From: Gammaproteobacteria bacterium
GTDB taxonomy: Bacteria; Pseudomonadota; Gammaproteobacteria; QOAV01
Reading direction: 5' to 3'
NCBI GenBank assembly: GCA_027067235.1
Contig: JALXFQ010000297.1
Location: 1 to 5,133 of the forward strand
DNA: 5,133 bases
Part shown: in pieces, positions 1-4,855 of the stretch
How the letters are laid out: each line of letters opens with the position of its first letter
Position numbering within the stretch: the first letter of the stretch is position 1
Program-made: the position numbers and the translations under genes
Notes under the pieces: generated by a model
The model's input: the letters and a program-made list of their open reading frames with translations, nothing else
Databases searched by the model: none
What the model was told of the DNA's origin: nothing

Positions 1-1
1 A

Positions 2-331
2 CTGCCCGGCACCGGCTTCACCCTCGGCCCGGCTGCCACCGACGGCGCAACAGCGCAGGTGGAGCTGCAATATCTGGATCTGGACACCATCAGCGAGTTG
101 GCGGGTCACACTGTGGAACCGGCCGTCATCATTCTGCAGGAAAACAGCCCGAACAGTCTGCAATATCACTGGCAACCCATTGTGATGAGTCCGCAACGCC
201 ACTATGCTTACGCGCTGCAATGGTTCGCGCTGGCGGTAACCTGGAGCATTTTTGGCGTTATCTGGTTCAGGCGCATGAAACAGCGTTCTGCCGGCGCCGC
301 AATTCACTCTGCAAACAACAAAACCCAATGA
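2..331 (+). CDS. surf1: SURF1 family cytochrome oxidase assembly protein, C-terminal part (5' end outside window)
   Basis: This open frame enters from the left edge and codes for the last 109 residues of a SURF1/Shy1-type protein. The family is usually about 230-260 residues with one membrane helix at each end and a periplasmic domain between. In bacteria it binds haem A and assists its insertion into subunit I of aa3 oxidases. Visible family features are the QYLDLD strand, the HWQPIVMSPQRHYAYALQWF segment that leads into the C-terminal membrane helix, and a basic cytoplasmic tail beginning FRRMKQR. The TGA stop overlaps the start of the next gene (ATGA), so the two are almost certainly co-transcribed and translationally coupled. 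The GTG at 59 is an internal valine codon, because the frame is open and conserved upstream of it. Its promoter and N-terminus lie outside the window. Confidence 0.9.
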   Translation: MPGTGFTLGPAATDGATAQVELQYLDLDTISELAGHTVEPAVIILQENSPNSLQYHWQPIVMSPQRHYAYALQWFALAVTWSIFGVIWFRRMKQRSAGAAIHSANNKTQ

Positions 332-930
332 ATAACAAAAACATCGCACGCTTCAAGCTTTTTCTCATTTTCGCCATCTTTATCGGTCCGCTGATCGGCG
401 CCTATATCTGGTATCAGGGACTGGATAAAGACTACCGCCCGGAATCCATGTCCAACCACGGCAAACTGCTGCTGCCCACCACGCCGCTGCAAAACTTTGC
501 CGGCACCGGCCTCGAAGGCAATCCGGTGGGTCTGAATACCCTCAAGGGTCGCTGGACCCTGCTGTACGCCTTGCGCAAGCCCTGCGACGAAGCATGTCGT
601 AAAGTGCTGTACAACATGCATCAGGTGCGCCTTGCGCTGGGACGCGAAATGAGCCGTATGCAGCGACTGTTGATGCTGCAGCCGGATTACCTGAATGAGC
701 AGCAGACCGGCGAAATCAGGCACGACGAAGGCCTGCTCACCCTGCTCTATCGACCGAACGGACTGTTTCAGCAGCTTGCGCCTCAATTCGACAGGCATCA
801 GTTGCCGCCGGATTCCATACTGCTGGTCGATCCGAACGGCAATCTGGTGATGGCTTTCCCGCCCGAACTGGACCCGCGAATGATGCTGAAGGACCTGAAA
901 AAGCTGCTGAAGCTGTCAAAGATCGGCTGA
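328..930 (+). CDS. SCO-like, membrane-anchored thioredoxin-fold protein of the cox cluster
   Basis: The 200-residue product resembles the poorly characterised proteins that sit between SURF1 and COX15 in many gammaproteobacterial cox loci. A short basic N-terminus is followed by one membrane helix (about 11-29), which anchors a periplasmic domain. GRWTLLYALRKPCDEACRKV (about 74-93) looks like the beta strand and active-site helix of the SCO/thioredoxin fold, with Cys86 and Cys90 in a CxxxC arrangement. The later strand SILLVDPNGNLVMAFP (about 163-178) also fits SCO proteins, which deliver copper to CuA or act as thiol reductases. The proline that usually follows the second cysteine in true SCO (CxxxCP) is arginine here. 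The distal histidine is not clearly placed; His157 is the nearest candidate. I chose the ATG at 328 because it overlaps the SURF1 stop as ATGA and leads straight into the helix; no Shine-Dalgarno is visible, so coupling is likely. The gene end overlaps convergent ctaA by 15 bases. Cox assembly is inferred from context. Confidence 0.85.
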   Translation: MNNKNIARFKLFLIFAIFIGPLIGAYIWYQGLDKDYRPESMSNHGKLLLPTTPLQNFAGTGLEGNPVGLNTLKGRWTLLYALRKPCDEACRKVLYNMHQVRLALGREMSRMQRLLMLQPDYLNEQQTGEIRHDEGLLTLLYRPNGLFQQLAPQFDRHQLPPDSILLVDPNGNLVMAFPPELDPRMMLKDLKKLLKLSKIG

Positions 931-1962
931 ACGCGCACCCCGAAAGCACTGCCATGCCACATACAGGGAGGCTGTGTACAACAATATCGCCGTGCCCTGA
1001 TGCGCCGCAGCAAACGCGACCGGCACAACCAGCAGCAGCGTCGTTATGCCGAGGCTGTATTGAACCAGCGCCAGAGCCAGCATCACAGCCCCGCCGCGTC
1101 TGGCGCGTTCGCCGCATGCGCCCTTTCTCAACGCCAGCCAGAACAGCATGATAGCGCACAGCACGAGGGTCGCCAGCAGGCGATGATCAAACTGCACCGC
1201 CGCGACATTTTCGAACAGATTGCGCCAGAACGGCTGCAGGGAAGCATAACCATCCGGGATCCAGTTTCCAGCCATGAACGGAAACGTATTGTAGGAAAAA
1301 CCGGCACGCAGGCCGGCCACGAAGCCGCCGGCGGCTATGGTGACAAACAGGCCCGCAGAGATCATCATCGCCGCAACAAACAGTCTGCTCCGGCGCCGAT
1401 TCCCGCGTTCCGGAAGCGGATACCATAACGACATTGCCGTCAGAAATATGTATGTGTAGATCGCCACTGCCAGGCTCAGGTGCGCCACCAGCCGGTATTG
1501 GCTCACATGCGGATTGTCGATCAGGCCGCTTTTCACCATGTACCAGCCGAGCAGCCCCTGCAAACCACCCAGCGCAAACATCATCAGGAAGCGCAGACGG
1601 TAGCCTCTGGGTATCCAGCCCCTGATGAAAAAGAACAGCATGGGCAGCAGAAACAGCACGCCGATGAACCGGCCCAGCAACCGATGCGCGTATTCGAACC
1701 AGAAGATCGACTTGAAACCCTTCAGATCCATGACCCCGATATGGACTTTCTGATATTCAGGCGATGATTTGTACAAATCGAATACCTGGTTCCATTGCTG
1801 TTGATCCAGCGGCGGGAGCACACCGGTGATCGGCCGCCAGTCCACCATGGACAGGCCCGAACCGGTCAGCCTGGTCACGCCTCCGAGAACGATCATCGCC
1901 AGCAATGCGATGCAGATCAGTATCAGCCAGGCGGCAATAATCTTGCGGTGTTTTTCAGACAT
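916..1962 (-). CDS. ctaA: Heme A synthase (COX15/CtaA family)
   Basis: The 348-residue, eight-helix membrane protein oxidises the C8 methyl group of haem O to a formyl group, giving haem A for the aa3 oxidase. Helix 1 (about 9-29) runs into the hallmark GGVTRLTGSGLSMVDW (27-42) and TGVLPPL. The four haem-ligand or catalytic histidines of the family are present: His93 in EYAHRLLGR (with the conserved Glu90), His161 in RLVAHLSLA, His260 in FDHRLLA and His321 in AAHQGTA. The first periplasmic loop lacks the cysteine pair found in the Bacillus-type enzyme, as in COX15-like CtaA. I chose the ATG at 1962 because it gives the normal short N-terminus; an open extension of 41 codons upstream has no family-like sequence. 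Upstream bases contain GGAAAGCAGGA, a modest ribosome site. The gene is convergent with the SURF1/SCO-like pair. The protoheme farnesyltransferase gene (ctaB/cyoE), which often follows it, is absent, because the downstream side is the convergent pair. Confidence 0.96.
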   Translation of the reverse strand: MSEKHRKIIAAWLILICIALLAMIVLGGVTRLTGSGLSMVDWRPITGVLPPLDQQQWNQVFDLYKSSPEYQKVHIGVMDLKGFKSIFWFEYAHRLLGRFIGVLFLLPMLFFFIRGWIPRGYRLRFLMMFALGGLQGLLGWYMVKSGLIDNPHVSQYRLVAHLSLAVAIYTYIFLTAMSLWYPLPERGNRRRSRLFVAAMMISAGLFVTIAAGGFVAGLRAGFSYNTFPFMAGNWIPDGYASLQPFWRNLFENVAAVQFDHRLLATLVLCAIMLFWLALRKGACGERARRGGAVMLALALVQYSLGITTLLLVVPVAFAAAHQGTAILLYTASLYVAWQCFRGARSADL

Positions 1963-2041
1963 ATTCCTGCTTTCCACGTTTGCATGCGGGACAGTGGCTT
2001 CTGGCATCCATTGCTGGCGGCATTGCCGGAAACAAGCCCGC

Positions 2042-2071
2042 ACTATAGGCAAAAATGTGCCTGAATTACAC
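2042..2071 (-). promoter_or_regulatory. Candidate sigma-70 promoter of ctaA
   Basis: Read on the '-' strand, TATAGT (plus-strand 2042-2047) matches the -10 consensus at five of six bases. At 18 bases upstream lies GTGTAA (2066-2071), a weak -35 with three matches. Transcription would start near 2035, leaving a leader of about 70 bases before the ctaA ATG. A short inverted repeat (AGGCA, six bases, TGCCT; 2047-2062) falls between the two boxes and could be an operator or chance. The -35 is poor, so this is a candidate only. Confidence 0.35.
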
Positions 2072-2099
2072 GTATTTCCGGGCATTTTTCCCCTGTCAT

Positions 2100-2128
2100 T
2101 TGCCGGCTTTCACCCAACATGGTATAGA
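2100..2128 (+). promoter_or_regulatory. Candidate extended -10 promoter of the Yip1-like gene
   Basis: TTGCCG (2100-2105, four of six -35 matches) is followed after exactly 17 bases by TATAGA (2123-2128, four of six -10 matches). A TG one base upstream of the -10 (2120-2121) makes it an extended -10 element. The start of transcription would be near 2135, about 38 bases before the ATG at 2173. Spacing and position are good, box quality is moderate. Confidence 0.45.
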
Positions 2129-2160
2129 TGGCGGACTAAATAAAATAACGACCACCAACG

Positions 2161-2165
2161 AGGAG
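2161..2165 (+). promoter_or_regulatory. Ribosome binding site fixing the start of the Yip1-like gene
   Basis: AGGAG lies seven bases before the ATG at 2173. It selects this start over the in-frame ATG at 2188 and is the clearest Shine-Dalgarno among the '+' genes here. Confidence 0.8.
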
Positions 2166-2172
2166 ACTGCAA

Positions 2173-2766
2173 ATGTTCGGACATATCATGGGGCTGTTTT
2201 CCAACCCGTCCAGAGAATGGGAAAAGATTCGCAAGAAAATAGATGAAGGCAATTGCAGTGTGATAAAACTGGTTTTGATCCTCGCTGCCATTCCACCCAT
2301 TGCCGGCTATATTGGCACGACCCAGTTCGGCTGGCACATCGGCAGTGAATCGGTCAAACTGACCAATGCCAGCGCCGGAATAATCGCCCTTCTGTATTAT
2401 TTTTCCATTGTCGCCGGCATTATTATCGTCGGTTACATGATTCACTGGATGGGCGAGACCTATGGCGCCGATGCCGCGTTGCCACAAAGCCTCGCAGTGG
2501 CTGCATTCACCGCGCTCCCGGTGCTGCTGGTCGGCATATTCGAGATCTACCCGGTGTTGTGGCTGAATTTCATCGTTGGGCTTGCCGCGTTGGCCTATGC
2601 CGTTTACCTGCTCTATACCGGCGTACCCATCATGCTGAAGATCTCGCAGGAAAAAGGCTTCCTGTATTCCAGCGCCATCATGGCTTTTGGCCTGGTCGCC
2701 CTGGTTTCCCTGCTGGTGGTAACGGCCTTTCTGTGGGGTTCGGGCCTGGCGCCTGCTTTCAAATAG
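2173..2766 (+). CDS. Yip1-family-like integral membrane protein, five predicted helices
   Basis: The 197-residue product starts with a short amphipathic segment containing NPSREWEKIRKKID (11-24). This 'P..W..I' lead-in before the first helix is typical of bacterial Yip1/YIP1-domain proteins. Five hydrophobic stretches follow, at about 31-49, 68-91, 106-124, 128-150 and 168-190. The loop after helix 1 carries GTTQFGWHIGSESVKLT; the loop after helix 3 is very short. The bacterial family is widespread but has no agreed function. Eukaryotic Yip1 proteins act in vesicle traffic, which does not transfer here. It has its own candidate promoter and a good ribosome site, and is divergent from ctaA, so it looks like a single-gene unit rather than part of an oxidase operon. 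Nothing in the protein (no metal or haem motif) shows a role in oxidase assembly. Family assignment is by architecture and the N-terminal motif, not by a search. Confidence 0.8.
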   Translation: MFGHIMGLFSNPSREWEKIRKKIDEGNCSVIKLVLILAAIPPIAGYIGTTQFGWHIGSESVKLTNASAGIIALLYYFSIVAGIIIVGYMIHWMGETYGADAALPQSLAVAAFTALPVLLVGIFEIYPVLWLNFIVGLAALAYAVYLLYTGVPIMLKISQEKGFLYSSAIMAFGLVALVSLLVVTAFLWGSGLAPAFK

Positions 2767-2820
2767 ACAAGCGGCCTCCATGCGGAAAGGGGCCGGCCGC
2801 CGGCCATGGCTGTTCTTGTC
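2766..2820. repeat. Nested GC-rich inverted repeats just after the Yip1-like gene (possible weak terminator)
   Basis: Several complementary pairs nest in 55 bases. GACAAG (2766-2771) pairs with CTTGTC (2815-2820), and CCATG (2778-2782) with CATGG (2805-2809). At the centre, GGCCGG (2791-2796) pairs with CCGGCC (2800-2805) around a three-base loop. Two alternative stems also exist: GCGGCC (2771-2776) with GGCCGC (2795-2800), and CGGCCTC with GGGGCCG (one G-T pair). The pairs cannot all form at once. The element begins at the stop codon of the Yip1-like gene. Only a loose T-rich tail (TGTTCTTGT) follows, so an intrinsic terminator is possible but not convincing. Confidence 0.4.
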
Positions 2821-2842
2821 ACTGACCAGAACAGATGCTGAT

Positions 2843-2889
2843 CGGGCAGCACCGGCGCGATGCAGAACTCGTGCGGTTGTGCCTGCCCG
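2843..2889. other. Long imperfect hairpin in the gap before the DUF2909 gene
   Basis: CGGGCAGCAC (2843-2852) pairs with GTGCCTGCCCG (2879-2889) as ten base pairs with one bulged base. Inside it, CGCGA (2856-2860) pairs with TCGTG (2869-2873), with one G-T pair, around an eight-base loop. No T run follows on either strand, so it is not a standard intrinsic terminator. The rest of 2767-2978 holds no open frame with family-like sequence. Its role is unknown: leader structure, small RNA, repeat-family copy or chance are all possible. Confidence 0.4.
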
Positions 2890-2978
2890 TAACCAGACCG
2901 CGCCGCTGGCCCTGAAAATACGCGCTTTTTACCGGCGCTTGCTTTAACATTGACGGCGTCTTACAAAAAACCGGCATC

Positions 2979-3191
2979 ATGCTTTTATTCAAACTGCTCG
3001 TCATCATCCTGTTTCTGGTCATTGTATCCATGCTGTTCAGTGCCCTGTATTACCTGAACAGGGACAAGGGCCGTTCAACCCGCACCCTGACCCTGCTGAA
3101 GTGGCGCATAGGGCTGTCACTGGCGCTGTTTTTATTGCTGGTTATTGGTTTTTTCACCGGCATTATTCAGCCCCATGGCGTCAGGCCCTAG
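2979..3191 (+). CDS. DUF2909 'twin transmembrane' protein
   Basis: The 70-residue product has two membrane helices (about 4-24 and 43-63) joined by a short charged turn, YLNRDKGRSTRTLTLLKWRI (25-44), and ends in TGIIQPHGVRP. The turn with its D-K-G-R-S/T-R pattern and the terminal G..QPHG are the recognisable marks of the DUF2909 family. Those proteins are of about this length and commonly lie beside coxC in gammaproteobacteria. The function is not established; genomic position suggests a role in oxidase assembly or stability. Here the gene is convergent to coxC and separated from it by a terminator, so the two are not in one transcript. The start is the first ATG before helix 1. No clear Shine-Dalgarno is visible. 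A weak promoter-like pair, TTGCTT (2939-2944) and TACAAA (2962-2967) with 17-base spacing, would give a nearly leaderless message. Confidence 0.88.
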   Translation: MLLFKLLVIILFLVIVSMLFSALYYLNRDKGRSTRTLTLLKWRIGLSLALFLLLVIGFFTGIIQPHGVRP

Positions 3192-3223
3192 CCAATTCCC
3201 GGCAAACTGAAACGCAGGACAAG

Positions 3224-3258
3224 AAAAAGCCGCACCGATCAGACCGGTGCGGCTTTTT
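3224..3258. terminator. Bidirectional intrinsic terminator between the DUF2909 gene and coxC
   Basis: AAAAAGCCGCACCG (3224-3237) and CGGTGCGGCTTTTT (3245-3258) form a perfect 14-base-pair stem around a seven-base loop. The A tract on one side and T tract on the other make it work in both directions. It ends the '+' transcript 33 bases after the DUF2909 stop and the '-' oxidase operon 31 bases after the coxC stop. Confidence 0.95.
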
Positions 3259-3288
3259 GGTTTTGCTCACGGAAACCCGGATGATGAT

Positions 3289-4152
3289 TTACAGCCAGTA
3301 GACAAATATGAACAGGAACAACCAGACCACATCCACAAAGTGCCAATACCATGCGGCAGCCTCGAAACCGAAGTGATTTTCGGGGGTAAAATGACCCTTG
3401 ATGGCCCGTAGCAGCATCACCGTCAGCATGATCGCGCCGATGGTTACATGCAGCCCGTGAAAACCGGTAAGCATGAAAAACGTGGAGCCGTATATGCCGC
3501 TTCGCAGTGACAGCCCGTGTTCAAAGGCATCGCCGTATTCGTGCACCTGAAGAGCGACAAAAGTAAAGCCCAGAATAATGGTCAACAACAGACCGATAAT
3601 CAGTCCCCTGCGATTATTGTTTTTGAGTGCGTGATGCGCCCAGGTCACTGTCACGCCGGACGACAGCAGGATCAGCGTATTCAGGGCGGGCAGGCCCCAG
3701 GCCGGCACCGTATGCAGTTTTTCGGTAATGCCGGGACCGTTGGTAGGCCAGGCCTCGTTAAACGTATTCCACAGATACTGATGCGTGGACGCGCCATCTC
3801 CCTCGCCCAACAGCCACGGTACCGCCAGCATCCGCGCATAGAACAGAGCGCCAAAAAAAGCAGCAAAAAACATGACTTCCGAAAAGATAAACCAGCTCAT
3901 GCCGAGACGGAAAGACTTGTCCTCCCACTTGCTGTAGGTTCCCCGCTGCGTTTCCCGGATGACCTGACCAAACCAGCCAAACAGCATGACGAGCATAATC
4001 GCGACGCCGGCAATCATCACCATTTTACCGGTCGAACTGCCATTCAGAACCGCAGCAAATCCTCCCAGAAGTGTCGCCATTCCTACCGAGCCGATGATCG
4101 GCCAGTTGGTTGATTCGGGAACATAATAGTGGTCGTGTGATACTTGCCCCAT
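3289..4152 (-). CDS. coxC: Cytochrome c oxidase subunit III
   Basis: This 287-residue protein is the complete subunit III of an aa3-type oxidase, which surrounds subunit I and helps keep proton uptake efficient. Seven membrane helices can be placed at about 17-37, 45-63, 85-107, 151-172, 185-204, 225-250 and 267-286. Family marks include RGTYSKWEDKSFRLGMSWFI (70-89) followed by SEVMFFAAFFGALFYAR with the conserved Glu92. Others are HALKNNNRRG (174-183), the FHGLHV signature (231-236) and the C-terminal WYWHFVDVVWLFLFIFVYW. The hydrophilic stretch at about 115-150 between helices 3 and 4 (GEGDGASTHQYLWNTFNEAW) is longer than in mitochondrial subunit III. A strong AGGAGG four bases before the ATG supports the start. 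It is the last gene of the '-' oxidase operon, eight bases after ctaG, and is followed by the hairpin terminator. Confidence 0.98.
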   Translation of the reverse strand: MGQVSHDHYYVPESTNWPIIGSVGMATLLGGFAAVLNGSSTGKMVMIAGVAIMLVMLFGWFGQVIRETQRGTYSKWEDKSFRLGMSWFIFSEVMFFAAFFGALFYARMLAVPWLLGEGDGASTHQYLWNTFNEAWPTNGPGITEKLHTVPAWGLPALNTLILLSSGVTVTWAHHALKNNNRRGLIIGLLLTIILGFTFVALQVHEYGDAFEHGLSLRSGIYGSTFFMLTGFHGLHVTIGAIMLTVMLLRAIKGHFTPENHFGFEAAAWYWHFVDVVWLFLFIFVYWL

Positions 4153-4156
4153 TTTT

Positions 4157-4162
4157 CCTCCT
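4157..4162 (-). promoter_or_regulatory. coxC ribosome binding site fused to the ctaG stop codon
   Basis: On the '-' strand the bases read TAGGAGG: the TAG stop of ctaG (4163-4161) shares bases with a perfect AGGAGG four bases before the coxC ATG. Ribosomes finishing ctaG therefore uncover or reuse the coxC site, which suggests translational coupling. Confidence 0.85.
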
Positions 4163-4703
4163 ACGGATTTTTTAATTTTGCCACCTTGTCTGTCACGTCG
4201 AAAAACGTGTAGGACAAAGTAAGCGTATTTATATAGTCAGGTAAATCCGGGTCTATAAAAAACACGACCGGCATTTCCCTTGTTTCGCCCGCTTTGAAAG
4301 CCTGGCGGCTGAAACAGAAACACTCTATTTTTTTAAGGTATTTAGCAGCTTCGGAAGGCGCAACGCTCGGGATGGCCTGCCCCACCATTGCTCTGGTTTT
4401 ACGATTGTGCGCAGTATACGCAACTTTATATTTCTGCCCGGGGTGAACCTTGATACTGGAACGATCCGGCCTGAACGTCAGTGGTGTATTCATGTTGAGG
4501 CTGGATACAAACTCCATCCTGACCACACGCTTGCGGTCTATCCTCACCGCCGACACCTGTACGCCATCCACCTTGCCGCCGGTCTTGCCGTTCAAACTGG
4601 TAACGTCGCAAAAAACGTTGTACAGGGGCACCATCAGATAGCCGAACCCGAACATGGCCAGCGGCAGCAGAAACAGCCATTTGTTGGTCTTCCTGTCGGC
4701 CAT
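4161..4703 (-). CDS. ctaG: Cytochrome c oxidase assembly protein CtaG (CuB copper chaperone, Cox11 family)
   Basis: The 180-residue product is the Cox11/CtaG chaperone that supplies copper to the CuB site of subunit I. It has a short cytoplasmic N-terminus and one membrane helix (about 9-27). The family segment MVPLYNVFCDVTSLNGKTGG (24-43) follows, containing the periplasmic Cys32, and then an immunoglobulin-like periplasmic domain. The copper-binding CFCF motif is intact at 128-131 within KIECFCFSRQAF, and the end PVVFFIDPDLPDYINTLTLS (145-164) is typical. Length is normal (about 175-200). I chose the ATG at 4703 because it gives the usual N-terminus; 19 further open codons upstream overlap the small ORF and are not family-like. 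No good Shine-Dalgarno precedes it. The start lies seven bases after the small ORF stop, so coupling is likely. It is co-operonic with coxA and coxC. Confidence 0.97.
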   Translation of the reverse strand: MADRKTNKWLFLLPLAMFGFGYLMVPLYNVFCDVTSLNGKTGGKVDGVQVSAVRIDRKRVVRMEFVSSLNMNTPLTFRPDRSSIKVHPGQKYKVAYTAHNRKTRAMVGQAIPSVAPSEAAKYLKKIECFCFSRQAFKAGETREMPVVFFIDPDLPDYINTLTLSYTFFDVTDKVAKLKNP

Positions 4704-4710
4704 CAGGTTT

Positions 4711-4830
4711 TCAGGAAGCCCCCATGACCAGGAAAAAGCCCGCGTAGACGCCCAGTGCAATCAATGCCAGCAGACCGACCGTGAAAAACACGCCTCTGCG
4801 ACGGTTGCTGTTATTGGCTGTTATTCCCAT
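4711..4830 (-). CDS. Small single-helix membrane protein between coxA and ctaG
   Basis: A 39-codon frame fills the gap between coxA and ctaG. The product begins MGITANNSNRRRGVFF: a polar, arginine-rich N-terminus. One hydrophobic helix (about 14-37, rich in G, A, L, V and F) follows, and the protein ends MGAS. By the positive-inside rule the N-terminus would be cytoplasmic. Position and shape match the short proteins annotated as 'cytochrome oxidase small assembly protein' between coxA and ctaG in other proteobacteria; sequence identity to them was not tested. The start is uncertain. ATG 4830 has GGTG nine bases upstream, a partial ribosome site; GTG 4842 in the same frame would add four residues. 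It begins 25 bases after the coxA stop and ends seven bases before ctaG. The tight spacing and well-formed helix argue that it is real, and a role in oxidase assembly is inferred from position alone. Confidence 0.65.
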   Translation of the reverse strand: MGITANNSNRRRGVFFTVGLLALIALGVYAGFFLVMGAS

Positions 4831-4855
4831 ACTGACAGGCACCGGAGCTGTCTGT

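Noticed and set aside
304..798. A 164-codon '-' frame opposite the SCO-like gene
   Set aside because: It is the shadow of a conserved gene with a coupled start. Its product shows no recognisable motif, and its end runs into SURF1 antisense.
1000..2143. Several 60-140 codon '+' frames opposite ctaA
   Set aside because: The '-' strand carries all four family histidines and eight helices of heme A synthase. The '+' products are fragmentary and rich in Q, H, P and R.
2110..2781. A 223-codon open frame on the '-' strand covering the whole Yip1-like gene
   Set aside because: Its translation is rich in Q, R, H and D with no domain-like pattern, as expected from the complement of a hydrophobic gene. 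The '+' frame has a promoter, a ribosome site and five clear helices.
2843..2889. The long hairpin as an integron attC site
   Set aside because: It lacks the GTTRRRY/RYYYAAC core pair, and there is no integrase gene or cassette arrangement nearby.
2950..2955. TTGACG as the -35 box for the DUF2909 gene
   Set aside because: At 17 bases downstream lies GGCATC, which is not a -10, and transcription would start inside the coding sequence.
2819..3031. A 70-codon '-' frame across the gap and the start of the DUF2909 gene
   Set aside because: Its first part is the complement of the DUF2909 N-terminal helix, and it has no family features or ribosome site.
3517..4113. A 198-codon '+' frame opposite coxC
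   Set aside because: The opposite strand encodes an unmistakable subunit III across this span. The antisense translation is low complexity in Q, K, R and H and lacks a ribosome site.
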